Source: an uncultured Eubacteriales bacterium
GTDB taxonomy: Bacteria; Bacillota; Clostridia; Christensenellales; CAG-138
Assembly: GCA_900544555.1 (NCBI GenBank)
Contig: UQWD01000001.1
Coordinates: forward strand, 200,145-264,144
DNA length: 64,000 nt
Reading direction: 5' to 3'
The translations under genes were made by a program, and so were the position numbers. Positions 1 to 8,238 of the stretch are shown here, in pieces (positions within the stretch are counted from its first letter, which is position 1; every line of letters starts with the position of its first letter). The notes below the pieces were generated by a model that was not told where the DNA came from, did no database searches, and saw only the letters and a list, made by a program, of their open reading frames with translations.

Positions 1-101
1 GGTTTGCAACGCATTTTATTATATTAACGCTGCATCTGCTTTTGTGCATTTGTCGGCTGGGGAAGTGGCGTGCATCTTTAGCGAGGTTGCGCCGCTTCCT
101 T

Positions 102-281
102 TCATTTTTTGAGGTCATCCTTCAACTTTAAAATCCCGCGCCGAGCAGCTTCCATTTTGTTGACATTTTCCTGCTCACAATAAGCATCTAAAATCTGCTT
201 GCACTCTTCGTCATACTTAACTGCCATTCTGTGAGGCTTTGGATTATCCGTCTTAGGGCCTCTCTTTTTACCTGTTTCCAG
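102..281 (-). CDS. Small ribbon-helix-helix-like protein, mobile-element type
   Basis: About 59 residues. A basic start (GKKRGPKTDNPKPHR) is followed by a short segment that fits a CopG-type strand-helix-helix (KYDEECKQILDAYCEQENV, then KMEAARRGI). Small proteins of this shape are common on conjugative elements and plasmids; that is family knowledge, not shown here. The start is uncertain. A strong AGGAGG lies inside the longest reading frame, 7 nt before an in-frame CTG at 281, which I prefer. The longer alternative is a GTG at 311 without a clear ribosome binding site. It sits on the 3' side of tRNA-Leu, which fits the edge of an integrated element extending off the left end of the window. 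Confidence 0.55.
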   Translation of the reverse strand: METGKKRGPKTDNPKPHRMAVKYDEECKQILDAYCEQENVNKMEAARRGILKLKDDLKK

Positions 282-395
282 TAAAACACCTCCTAACAAA
301 AACAGGATCACCCCAGTTATATGACCGGGTGACCCTATTTATCAAGTGTGCTACTTAATTATCCCAGATATAACACAAATCCAAACCCTTCGCCA

Positions 396-410
396 ACAGG
401 TACAACCTGT
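396..410. repeat. Short inverted repeat beside tRNA-Leu
   Basis: ACAGGT, 3-nt spacer, ACCTGT: a perfect 6-bp dyad about 27 bp beyond the tRNA-Leu 3' end. It could be an operator, a weak hairpin or a recombinase arm site. Only the symmetry is seen. Confidence 0.35.
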
Positions 411-436
411 CGTGAGTGGTTCGGATAATGTGGGTT

Positions 437-519
437 TGGTGCGGTCGATGGGACTTGAACCCATACGGTCTCCCATACGCCCCTCAAACGTACGCGTCTG
501 CCTGTTCCGCCACGACCGC
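437..519 (-). tRNA. tRNA-Leu (anticodon GAG), CCA encoded
   Basis: On the minus strand the 7-bp acceptor stem is GCGGTCG paired with CGACCGC, followed by A and an encoded CCA. The anticodon stem TACGT/GCGTA closes the loop TTGAGGG, giving anticodon GAG (codon CUC). A long variable arm typical of class II tRNA-Leu is present (GGGAGACC), and the T arm contains GGTTCAAGTCC. Its 3' end faces the small element-type protein at 102-281. Confidence 0.95.
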
Positions 520-665
520 ATTTATGTTTTTATTTGCCTTGACTATTATAAGGGTTATCCTTCCGGTTGTCAACACAAAAGCATCCAGATTATCATCTTT
601 TCATGCGCAAGATATTATGTATAAATAGCAACGTATTTTGAGCTAGCATTGAAAGGACGCTTGAT

Positions 666-1190
666 ATGGAAGCCGGTAATCAGCCTATATTATGCGAACA
701 GGGAAACCGCTGCGGCAAATGCCCGCCCCAGGGCGACATAGCCATCCGTTTTTGCGAAACCATAACCCTCCATGAATCGTTTAGCGTTCAGGGCGTAACA
801 GCCCAAAGCGCCTGCATCGCTTACGATACGGATTACATTGGGTATGTTATAGACCGTTCCACTATGAACGCTCAGCTTCCCTGCGGAGGAACCTGCCCCG
901 TAAACGTATACCGTATAAACCTCATAGGCGCTATTCCCTATATCGTCAGCGCGGGCCCGGTGTCAAGCGCTCAGGGCGTACCCGTCCCCGTGGGCGCACA
1001 GGGCTGCGCGATAGTGAATCAGGTCGTGGGCTATGCGTGCGGGGACGCGCCCGAAATACCTGTAATCCGCTATGGTGATGTATCCGCCAGCGTTGAGGTG
1101 GAGCCCGCCCCATGCGGGCACGCCAATAAAACCACGCTGACATTTAAAGGCGTTTTTACCATCAGCATTCCTGCCGAATGCACGCAATAA
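666..1190 (+). CDS. Cys-rich protein of unknown function
   Basis: 174 residues with 11 cysteines, spread as single residues and in short motifs near the N-terminus (CEQGNRCGKC), in the middle (CGGTC) and near the C-terminus. There is no signal peptide and no membrane segment. A GAAAGGA sequence precedes the ATG at suitable distance. I do not recognise the family. A Cys-rich soluble protein without export signal in a spore former could be a coat or exosporium component, but this is only inference. It appears to be a single gene, starting about 145 bp from tRNA-Leu on the opposite strand. Confidence 0.7.
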   Translation: MEAGNQPILCEQGNRCGKCPPQGDIAIRFCETITLHESFSVQGVTAQSACIAYDTDYIGYVIDRSTMNAQLPCGGTCPVNVYRINLIGAIPYIVSAGPVSSAQGVPVPVGAQGCAIVNQVVGYACGDAPEIPVIRYGDVSASVEVEPAPCGHANKTTLTFKGVFTISIPAECTQ

Positions 1191-1448
1191 ACGCATTAGC
1201 GCGATCCGGTTTTACGCTTCCGAACAGCCGCTTATGAAGTTCGTTTTTCGCGATAGGGTCTTTTTGCGCATGGCGATTAATTTCGCTTTACTTTTACTTC
1301 TTTACCAACGCTTTGATAACATAGAATCCATCGGGAATATGTTCGTATTGTTGCCGGCGCAGCTCTTAAAAAATCGTGACATTCGAAATCTGAAGTGTTA
1401 TTATTGCCGCATAGATCACACGAAAAGGAGTTTTTTGGGGAAACGATA

Positions 1449-1697
1449 ATGGATAATGGGGTAGCGTTACTTTCAAATTTGGATAGCTTACATACTACAG
1501 AATTGGGCGCTGTTAGGATAAAGAAAAATCTCGGTATTGAGACTGATGATGTTGTATCGTGGTGTATTGCAGAAATATCCGAAACTGCATGCCAAATAAC
1601 GAGAAAGGGTAAAAACTGGTATGCGGCGACGGATAATTGCATTATTACAATAAATGCTTACAGCTTTACAATTATCACCGCACGCAAATTAAAATAA
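1449..1697 (+). CDS. DUF3781 family protein
   Basis: 82 residues from ATG 1449, chosen because AAAAGGAG lies upstream and because the family typically begins just before the NLDxLHTTELG segment. The core reads LHTTELGAVRIKKNL, then DDVVSWC, then ITRKGKNWYA and a C-terminal ITINAYSFTIITA strand pattern. As I recall it, this is the DUF3781 signature, a small family in Bacillota with no known function. A longer frame from 1395 exists but adds unrelated residues. It stands alone; the next gene, thrS, converges on it. Confidence 0.8.
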   Translation: MDNGVALLSNLDSLHTTELGAVRIKKNLGIETDDVVSWCIAEISETACQITRKGKNWYAATDNCIITINAYSFTIITARKLK

Positions 1698-2059
1698 TTA
1701 TTTGTTTGTGCACCTGTACGTTGTTAAAAATAGAGCATGTACACCTATCCGTACGCTGTTTCGCCAACGGCTTACTGCTATTAATAGAGTCTATAAAAAA
1801 CGGTTTAGGGCTGGAACCGGAGCACTGTTCATGTTTATAGTATGCGGGTAACGTATTCGGAAGGCGAGGGTTTGATAGTCCCCTCGGACTGAGGCCGGTA
1901 GAGTGCCTTTATGGGATAACGATACCAAATGTATACCTAAGCTATATAATAGAAGAATTTAACCTGAGTTCTAGCTCAGTAATTTTCTATTTAGCCATTC
2001 GCTTCGGTCTACGCTAATCTAACCAGTGCCATCGCCTGCAGCGCGCAAACGAAATGAAC
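1698..2059. other. Gap without a supported gene
   Basis: No convincing reading frame. A short hairpin CGAGG/CCTCG occurs near 1866-1890 inside a stretch that could be structured, but I cannot match it to any known RNA family. Confidence 0.4.
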
Positions 2060-2094
2060 AGGCGCGCGCATTGCTGCATGCGATGCGCGCGCCT
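2060..2094 (-). terminator. Hairpin terminator after thrS
   Basis: Perfect 12-bp stem AGGCGCGCGCAT / ATGCGCGCGCCT with an 11-nt loop, 50 bp past the thrS stop. On the minus strand it is followed by a T-containing tract (GTTCATTTCGTTT). Rho-independent termination is likely, though the T-run is imperfect. Confidence 0.65.
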
Positions 2095-2144
2095 GATATA
2101 TTAAATCCTATCTCAGTCTAATTCCGCTTCGTAACAGCGGGTCG

Positions 2145-4088
2145 TCAATCGTGTGCTTTGGTCGTTACCTCGACGATTAATGCCTGCGCGAACTCGTTCA
2201 GGCGCATCGCACCCATATCGCCGTTTTTACGCGAGCGCACGGCGACAACCCCGTTCTCTACCTCTTTATCGCCTATGATGAGCATATAAGGCGTTTTTTG
2301 GAGCTGAGCCTCTCGTATTTTAAAACCGATTTTTTCGTTTCTTAAATCAGTCTCCACGCGGAATCCGTAATTGTCAAGTTCCTTCTTAATTTTTTCAGCG
2401 GCTTCGTGCGTGCGGTCCGTCATGGCCAGCACCTTCACCTGAACGGGCGCGAGCCACGTCGGGAGCGCGCCCGCGTATTTTTCAATCAACAGCGCCAGCG
2501 TGCGCTCATAACAGCCTATCGACGTGCGGTGAAGCACGACGGGATGCTTCTTTTCCCCATCGCTGTCGGTATATACCATGCCGAAGCGCTCCGCGAGCTG
2601 GAAATCAATCTGGATGGTAATGAGCGTATCCTCCTTGCCGTGTACGTTGCGCATTTGAATATCCAGCTTCGGCCCGTAGAACGCCGCCTCCCCATCCGCC
2701 TCAATATAAGGTATTTTAAGCTCCTCAAGAATCCGGCGCATGGTTTCCTGCGTAGCCTCCCAGCTCTCTTTGGAGCCGATGTATTTATCCGTATCGTTCT
2801 CATCCCATTTGGAGAAGCGGTATGTCACATCCTCCTCCAAGCCGAGCGTTGTAAGGAAGTATTTCGCCAGATCCACACACCCCTTAAACTCCTCGTCCAC
2901 CTGCTCAGGCGTGCAGGCAAGGTGTCCCTCCGAAATGGTGAACTGGCGGAGACGAATCAGGCCGTGCATTTCGCCCGAAGATTCGTTCCTGAAAAGCGTG
3001 GAGGTTTCATTATACCTTAACGGCAAATCGCGGTACGATCGGGAACGATTGAGGTAGGCCATAAACTGGAAGGGGCAGGTCATAGGGCGCAGCGCGAAAA
3101 CCTCTCCTTCCTCCTCCTTTTCGGCGTCGCCCATGATGAACATGCCATCGCGGTAATGATCCCAATGCCCCGAAATCTTATACAGGTCGCTTTTGGCAAG
3201 GAACGGCGTTTTGGTCAAGAGATATCCCCTGCGCTGCTCCTCATCCTCGACAAACCGCTGGAGCAGTTGAATTACCCGCGCGCCCTTGGGCAAAAGCACA
3301 GGTAGCCCCTGTCCAATCATATCCACGGTCGTAAATAGCTCAAGCTCACGGCCCAGCTTATTATGATCGCGCTTCTTCGCTTCCTCCACGCGCGCGATGT
3401 ACGCATCCAAATCCGCCTTTTTCTCAAACGCTGTCCCGTATATGCGCTGGAGCATCTTGTTTTTCTCGCTTCCGCGCCAATACGCGCCCGCCACGCTCAT
3501 AAGCTTTATGTGTTTAACTATGCCGGTGCTCTCGACATGCGGGCCGGCGCATAAGTCCACAAACTCGCCCTGCCTGTAAAAGCTGATGACCGAACCGTCT
3601 GGAAGATCGCGTATCAGCTCAACCTTATACGGTTCGCCGCTCTTTTCCATAAGGGCGACGGCTTCCTCCCTCGGCAGTTCAAAACGTTCAATTTGGTAGG
3701 CTTCCTGTGCGATTTTGCGCATTTCCTTTTCTATTTCGGCCAGATCGGAGGGCGAAAAAGCCTTCGGCACGTCGAAATCGTAATAAAAACCGTTTTCAAT
3801 CGCCGGGCCGATAGCAAGCTTAGCATCCGGGTATAACCTTTTTACCGCCTGAGCGAGCATATGCGCGGCCGTGTGCCTGAACGCCCATCTTCCTCCCTCG
3901 TCCGCAAAGGTAAGCAGTTTAAGGGCGCGGTCGCCATATAGCGGCGCGAAGGCGTCGGCGTTCTTACCGTCAACCTCCGCCGCAAGCGTAGCTTTCCTCA
4001 AGCGCGGGCTGACAGCCTGTGCGATTTCAAGCGGGCTCATGCCATCCTCGTATACGCGAACCGCTCCGTCTGGAAACGTAATTTTCAT
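2145..4088 (-). CDS. thrS: Threonine-tRNA ligase
   Basis: 647 residues, the usual length. Charges tRNA-Thr with threonine in the cytosol. Domains in order: N-terminal TGS (about 1-61, MKITFPDGAV), editing domain with HTAAH at 72-76 and CAGPHVESTG near 180, then class II catalytic core (RPMTCPFQFM with the zinc Cys, QFTISEGHLAC with the zinc His, HRTSIGCYER) and an anticodon-binding C-terminus starting LPTWLAPVQV. The ATG at 4088 is preferred over the frame start at 4112 because GGAGG lies 9 nt before it and the family starts MKITxPDG. It is transcribed from a consensus promoter through a T-box leader, so expression should rise when tRNA-Thr is uncharged. ytxC is divergent, as often seen in Clostridia. 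Confidence 0.97.
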   Translation of the reverse strand: MKITFPDGAVRVYEDGMSPLEIAQAVSPRLRKATLAAEVDGKNADAFAPLYGDRALKLLTFADEGGRWAFRHTAAHMLAQAVKRLYPDAKLAIGPAIENGFYYDFDVPKAFSPSDLAEIEKEMRKIAQEAYQIERFELPREEAVALMEKSGEPYKVELIRDLPDGSVISFYRQGEFVDLCAGPHVESTGIVKHIKLMSVAGAYWRGSEKNKMLQRIYGTAFEKKADLDAYIARVEEAKKRDHNKLGRELELFTTVDMIGQGLPVLLPKGARVIQLLQRFVEDEEQRRGYLLTKTPFLAKSDLYKISGHWDHYRDGMFIMGDAEKEEEGEVFALRPMTCPFQFMAYLNRSRSYRDLPLRYNETSTLFRNESSGEMHGLIRLRQFTISEGHLACTPEQVDEEFKGCVDLAKYFLTTLGLEEDVTYRFSKWDENDTDKYIGSKESWEATQETMRRILEELKIPYIEADGEAAFYGPKLDIQMRNVHGKEDTLITIQIDFQLAERFGMVYTDSDGEKKHPVVLHRTSIGCYERTLALLIEKYAGALPTWLAPVQVKVLAMTDRTHEAAEKIKKELDNYGFRVETDLRNEKIGFKIREAQLQKTPYMLIIGDKEVENGVVAVRSRKNGDMGAMRLNEFAQALIVEVTTKAHD

Positions 4089-4149
4089 CTTCAAAAACCT
4101 CCATATCCTCAATTACATTATCTAAAGCTCTAGAGCATTATCAATTAAA

Positions 4150-4359
4150 TAAAAAACGCCCCCTGCAAAGCAAGGGACGGACATATGCCCGTGGTTCCAC
4201 CCTAATTGGATCAATACCCACTCAAAGGGCTATAACGCGCCGAACCGCTGCGGTCGTGGGGCGGTATTCCCGGCAGGATTTTGGAAAGCGCTTACAGCCA
4301 AGGCCCTTTTCTCTAAAACCAAAATATCCCTGCGGTACTGAACCCAGTCATTCCGCATA
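4150..4359 (-). promoter_or_regulatory. T-box riboswitch leader of thrS
   Basis: The conserved T-box sequence AGGGTGGAACCACG lies on the minus strand at 4190-4204. It is followed by a GC-rich terminator hairpin (CGTCCC / GGGGGCG) and a T6 run at 4151-4156, just upstream of thrS. An AGTA motif is present in the stem I region near 4335-4340. Two ACC triplets fit a Thr specifier (one after AGTA, one near 4252-4254), but I cannot fold the leader to decide between them. Known mechanism: uncharged tRNA binds and stabilises the antiterminator. Confidence 0.92.
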
Positions 4360-4365
4360 CCCTGC

Positions 4366-4394
4366 ATTATATGCGCTTATTTCAATTTTGTCAA
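4366..4394 (-). promoter_or_regulatory. Consensus promoter of thrS
   Basis: On the minus strand TTGACA (4389-4394), a 17-bp spacer and TATAAT (4366-4371): a perfect housekeeping promoter. Transcription would start near 4359 and read the T-box leader. Confidence 0.88.
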
Positions 4395-4627
4395 CGGTCA
4401 GAGAAAAGCGCGATTCAGCTTGATTTTGTAAAATTAATTAAAAACGATATAACGCCTTTTATCAAGCAACCTCTCTTATGCGTACGTTTCATATCATACC
4501 ATTCATTCATATAACACAAGCCAATACAGAAATTGGCATGCGAAAGCCGGTATCACTTGGCGCATACTAACGGCATATCATGCTGTATAGGGAAAGCGGC
4601 GGCTTACCGCCGAAGGAGAGTGAATAT

Positions 4628-5365
4628 ATGAAGGTGTGCTCAGTGGGCACGCATGAATATGATGCGGACATTCCCAAACTGCTCCGGCGGAGGCTTAAGC
4701 GCCTTGGATGGGATCTGGAGTTTTTTGAGGATACGGAAAAAAAAAGCCGGGTTGAGGCTGAGATCGACGATCAGGATGCGCTCGACGCATGGTGCTCAGC
4801 AATATCCGAAATGTTAGTTTATGATCTATCGCATTTTGAGCTGGCGCGAATTGTAAATGATTTAAGCTTATCGCTCGACGATAAGCACGCCCTACTACCC
4901 GAAGCGGTTGACAGCGCAAGGCGGGTTACGGGTACGGACGGCGTCAAGCGGGCGCTAACGGAACATTTTACTGGTGAAAACCATTTGAACCTGGAGGGTT
5001 TTATGCGGTTTCGCATGCAGGATATTCTCAGCAAATGGGAGCTTTGCGTGGACAGGGCTGCGGAGGAAATGCTCCTGAGGCATGAATATTTTGAGCTGAT
5101 GGGCGTGCTTAGCGCCTTTGTACGAATGCAGCCCCCGAAAATGAAGGAGGTTGTGCTGGTTTTCCATCCAGACGGGAGCTGCACGCTCAGCGACGACATG
5201 GAATCCAATATCGATTACGCTTTTACTTCAGACGGCGTAGTAGGCGTTCTGGTGAACCTGGCCCCAGAAAAAATCACGGTGTACGATCTATCCGACGGGA
5301 GGAACTCCCTGCTATCCGAGGCGCTTATGCGCGTTTTCGAGGATCGTATTCGGTTTTACCGCTGA
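4628..5365 (+). CDS. ytxC: YtxC-like sporulation protein
   Basis: 245 residues from ATG 4628, which follows GGAGAGTG at good spacing; the frame extends further up without support. Matches the YtxC family as I recall it: an N-terminal alpha/beta part, a helical middle including FMRFRMQDIL (about 138-147), and a C-terminal half ending in a predicted strand-helix unit (VVGVLVNLAPEKITVYDL). In Bacillus and Clostridia ytxC lies beside thrS, and the same placement here supports the call. Its exact role in sporulation is unknown. No membrane segment or signal peptide. Confidence 0.82.
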   Translation: MKVCSVGTHEYDADIPKLLRRRLKRLGWDLEFFEDTEKKSRVEAEIDDQDALDAWCSAISEMLVYDLSHFELARIVNDLSLSLDDKHALLPEAVDSARRVTGTDGVKRALTEHFTGENHLNLEGFMRFRMQDILSKWELCVDRAAEEMLLRHEYFELMGVLSAFVRMQPPKMKEVVLVFHPDGSCTLSDDMESNIDYAFTSDGVVGVLVNLAPEKITVYDLSDGRNSLLSEALMRVFEDRIRFYR

Positions 5366-5436
5366 ATAAATCGCGTTTGACATTTTAAACTTTTGGTGAT
5401 ACATTGATTTTATTAAATTTGAACGGAAGTGAAAGG

Positions 5437-5457
5437 ATGTACATTTTTTCTTGCTGA
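5437..5457 (+). CDS. Leader peptide of the ABC-F gene (MYIFSC)
   Basis: Six-codon open frame, ATG 5437 to TGA 5457, with GGAAG 7 nt upstream. Its coding bases contain TTTTCTTGC, which can pair with GCAAGAAAG at 5517-5525. Translating ribosomes, or ribosomes stalled by a drug, would therefore alter the fold of the leader. Inferred regulatory uORF; translation is not shown. Confidence 0.6.
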   Translation: MYIFSC

Positions 5458-5516
5458 TTATTAATCGTTAGCGCGTGACAGCGCGGGTACAACCCATGCT
5501 TTGTTTTTGCGCGCAG

Positions 5517-5592
5517 GCAAGAAAGTGTATGTTCATTTGCTAACAGCGTAATTGGCGGCTGCGGGAATAACTTTCTTGCGGTCGCTTTTTTC
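5517..5592 (+). terminator. Attenuator in the leader of the ABC-F gene
   Basis: GCAAGAAAGT (5517-5526) pairs perfectly with ACTTTCTTGC (5570-5579), with three more flanking pairs (GCG/CGC), then T6 at 5586-5591. This ends 19 bp before the gene start. The 5' arm can alternatively pair with TTTCTTGC inside the upstream leader peptide (about 5447-5454). That gives two mutually exclusive folds, the classical layout of ribosome-mediated attenuation. Confidence 0.72.
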
Positions 5593-5610
5593 TATATTCG
5601 GAGGTGTACA

Positions 5611-7077
5611 ATGTCCGTAATTTCAGTATCAAATTTAACGTTCTGCTACGATGGCAGCTACGATAATATTTTTAATAATGTGTCTTTTACCATAGACAGC
5701 GACTGGAGGCTGGGTTTAATCGGCCGCAACGGCAGGGGTAAAACCACCTTGTTGAACCTCTTAATGGGGAAATATGCTTACAGGGGAACGATTTCATCGC
5801 AGGTTGAGTTTAAGCTTTTTCCCTTTATGGTTGAAAATATCGAGCTTAATACGCTGGATATCATCCAAAACACAGTTAAGGGCTTTGCTTTATGGGAGCT
5901 TGAGCGCGAAATGTCATTAATGGAATTAAGCGAGGATATCCTTTACCGCCCGTTCGCCACTTTAAGCAACGGAGAACGGACAAAAGCCCTGCTGGCCGCC
6001 CTGTTTATGAATGATGAGCGCTTTTTGCTCATCGACGAACCAACCAACCATCTGGATCTGCACGGGCGTAAGGTTCTCGGCGCTTACCTCAAGAGGAAGA
6101 AGGGGTTTATACTCGTATCCCATGATCGGATGCTTTTAGATACCTGCGCGAATCATATACTGAGCCTGAACAAGGCGGATATAACTGTTCAGAAGGGTAA
6201 TTTCACAACTTGGGAACGCGATAAAACCCTCCGGGACGAGTTTGAATTGGCTGAAAATCAGCGGCTTGAAAAGGATATGAATAAGCTCAATAAAGCTTCA
6301 GCGCGCGCCGCCGGATGGTCGGACGCGTTAGAGAAAACCAAAATCGGCCACGGGCCATGCGACAGAGGGTTTATCGGCGCTAAATCCGAAAAGATGATGA
6401 AGCGCGCAAAATCTATTGAGACCCGGAGACGGAGGGCGGCGGAGGAAAAATCGCTTCTTCTTAAGAATATCGAATACGCGTCCAGCCTGAAGCTGTCCCC
6501 TTTAACCCATTATTCGCCCATGCTTATCGAGGCGGATGGGCTTACCATCTCTTTCGGAAGTAAAACCGTTTGTGAAAACATTACCTTTACCGTTGAACAC
6601 GGCGACAGGATAGCCGTAACCGGCCGCAACGGATGCGGAAAATCCAGCGTTATCAAACTTTTAATCGGCGAGGACATTCCCTATAAAGGCACGCTGCGCA
6701 CAGCAAGCGGCTTAATCGTATCTTACGTTCCGCAGGATACGTCTTTTTTAAAGGGAGATCTCAAGGATTTCGCAATTGAGGTCGGGATTGACGAAAGCCT
6801 GTTCAAAACTATATTAAGGAAACTGGATTTCTCCAGGCTTCAGTTTGAGAAGGATATGAGTCAATTCAGCCAGGGACAGAAGAAAAAGACGCTTCTGGCA
6901 GCAAGCTTATGTCAAAAAGCGCATGTGTATGTATGGGATGAGCCGCTCAACTATATCGACGTACTGTCGCGCATGCAGATAGAGAGGCTGATTTTGAGCT
7001 GTTCCCCTACTATGCTTTTGGTGGAGCACGACGCGCGCTTTATCGATAACGTCGCGAACCGCATACTGAAAATGTAG
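5611..7077 (+). CDS. Lsa-family ABC-F ribosomal protection protein
   Basis: 488 residues, typical for Lsa-like proteins. Two ABC domains without membrane segments: first Walker A GRNGRGKT (38-45), signature LSNGE (118-122), Walker B with EPTNHLD (143-149). An arginine/lysine-rich linker around 240-290 includes KSEKMMKRAKSIETRRRR. The second ATPase carries GRNGCGKSS, SQGQKKK and the altered DEPLNYID. ABC-F proteins enter the ribosomal E site and displace drugs. Lsa members protect against lincosamides, streptogramin A and pleuromutilins. The drug range here is inferred only. Start supported by GGAGG 7 nt upstream. Expression is likely controlled by the leader peptide and attenuator just upstream. 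Confidence 0.9.
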   Translation: MSVISVSNLTFCYDGSYDNIFNNVSFTIDSDWRLGLIGRNGRGKTTLLNLLMGKYAYRGTISSQVEFKLFPFMVENIELNTLDIIQNTVKGFALWELEREMSLMELSEDILYRPFATLSNGERTKALLAALFMNDERFLLIDEPTNHLDLHGRKVLGAYLKRKKGFILVSHDRMLLDTCANHILSLNKADITVQKGNFTTWERDKTLRDEFELAENQRLEKDMNKLNKASARAAGWSDALEKTKIGHGPCDRGFIGAKSEKMMKRAKSIETRRRRAAEEKSLLLKNIEYASSLKLSPLTHYSPMLIEADGLTISFGSKTVCENITFTVEHGDRIAVTGRNGCGKSSVIKLLIGEDIPYKGTLRTASGLIVSYVPQDTSFLKGDLKDFAIEVGIDESLFKTILRKLDFSRLQFEKDMSQFSQGQKKKTLLAASLCQKAHVYVWDEPLNYIDVLSRMQIERLILSCSPTMLLVEHDARFIDNVANRILKM

Positions 7078-7345
7078 TTTATTCTTTTGGCTACACTTTT
7101 ATCGTTCTTAAAAACATTAAATATTAAAGCCCCTTGATTCCCGGGGATAACGGATTCACTTTATAAGCGTTCATGGCAAGGGCGCCCCAGATCATGAGGT
7201 GATAAATTCCGGCTATCCCCATGGCTGAAAAGGGCGCTGACCTGTGACGCGATTAAAGCCCCACTTAAAGAAGATGCGTTTTTGCCGCTCCTTTGATAAA
7301 GTTAAGGCGGGAGCAATGCCGCTTAAGCGCAGACGCTATTTCCCA
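7078..7345. other. Gap between converging genes
   Basis: No supported gene. A CCCC/GGGG hairpin near 7130-7146 may end the ABC-F transcript but lacks a T-run. The remainder shows nothing I can assign. Confidence 0.4.
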
Positions 7346-7375
7346 GAAAACATCCCCCCGGGCTGAGCCGGGGGG
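7346..7375 (-). terminator. GC-rich hairpin after yebC
   Basis: Stem CCCCCCGG (7354-7361) / CCGGGGGG (7368-7375), 6-nt loop. On the minus strand it is followed by ATGTTTTCT, a short T tract, 44 bp past the yebC stop. Confidence 0.6.
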
Positions 7376-7419
7376 CCGGCTATAAAGCGGTTTTAAACCG
7401 GTAAAACAAAACCGAGCGG

Positions 7420-8166
7420 CTAATCCTCTTCCTCAGCTTCTGGAAGCATCGCGTTATGGTATACCTCTTGAACATCGTCGTTATCGTCAAAACGCTCAAG
7501 CATCCTTTCGATTTTGCCCATCAGCTCATCGTCATCCACTTGTATGGTGTTTTGCGGTATCATCTGAATTTCCGCGGATAAAAATTCGTATCCCTTACCT
7601 TCCAGAGCTTCTCGTATGGACGAAAAATCAGCGGGCGCGGTATACACTTCAAAAACGTCGTCAAGAGGGTTGAAATCCTCCGCGCCAAGCTCAAGCGCTT
7701 CCATCATAAGCTCGTCCTCATCTATCGCAACGCTGCGCTCTATTACCAGCACGCCCTTCTTATCAAACATCCACGATACGCAGCCGGTCGCTCCCATGCT
7801 ACCGCCGCTTTTGTCGAATATATGGCGCATTTCAGCCGCAGTGCGGTTACGGTTATCCGTAACTACCTCGACTATAACGGCCGTTCCTCCCGGGCCGTAT
7901 CCCTCATAAACAACCTCTTCATAATTTACATTCCCCAACTCTCCGGCCGCTTTTTTTATTGAGCGCGATATGTTGTCGTTGGGCATATTGTTAGCCTTTG
8001 CCTTAGCTATAACGTCGCGCAGCTTGGAATTATTCACGGGGTCGCTGCCCCCCTCCTTAACCGCTATGGCAATTTCACGGCCGATTTTCGTAAAGATTTT
8101 CCCTCGCTGGGAGTCCGTTTTTTCTTTCTTGTTTTTTATGTTCGCCCATTTGGAATGCCCGGACAT
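7420..8166 (-). CDS. yebC: YebC/PmpR-family (TACO1-like) protein
   Basis: 248 residues, full family length. Starts MSGHSKWANIKNKKEKTDSQ-like, followed by the RGKIFTKIGREI block (about 22-33) and the conserved MPNDNI segment near 60. The acidic C-terminus is LPEAEEED. ATAGGAGG precedes the ATG. These proteins are annotated as transcriptional regulators; more recent work on relatives points to a translation role at difficult peptide sequences. In many bacteria yebC neighbours DNA-repair genes. Here it is last in a minus-strand run behind a uracil-DNA glycosylase. Confidence 0.95.
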   Translation of the reverse strand: MSGHSKWANIKNKKEKTDSQRGKIFTKIGREIAIAVKEGGSDPVNNSKLRDVIAKAKANNMPNDNISRSIKKAAGELGNVNYEEVVYEGYGPGGTAVIVEVVTDNRNRTAAEMRHIFDKSGGSMGATGCVSWMFDKKGVLVIERSVAIDEDELMMEALELGAEDFNPLDDVFEVYTAPADFSSIREALEGKGYEFLSAEIQMIPQNTIQVDDDELMGKIERMLERFDDNDDVQEVYHNAMLPEAEEED

Positions 8167-8238
8167 AGTCTACCTCCTATATAAAGCGATTCGTATTGAT
8201 TAAGCTGAAATTATTATACCATCTATTGACTTTTGAGT

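Noticed and set aside
1840..2000. Candidate structured RNA with a CGAGG/CCTCG hairpin
   Set aside because: Could not be matched to RNase P, tmRNA, SRP, 6S or riboswitch signatures; too little evidence.
2406..3020. 204-codon plus-strand frame opposite thrS
   Set aside because: Shadow of thrS, with no ribosome binding site, an Arg/Leu-biased product and no family resemblance.
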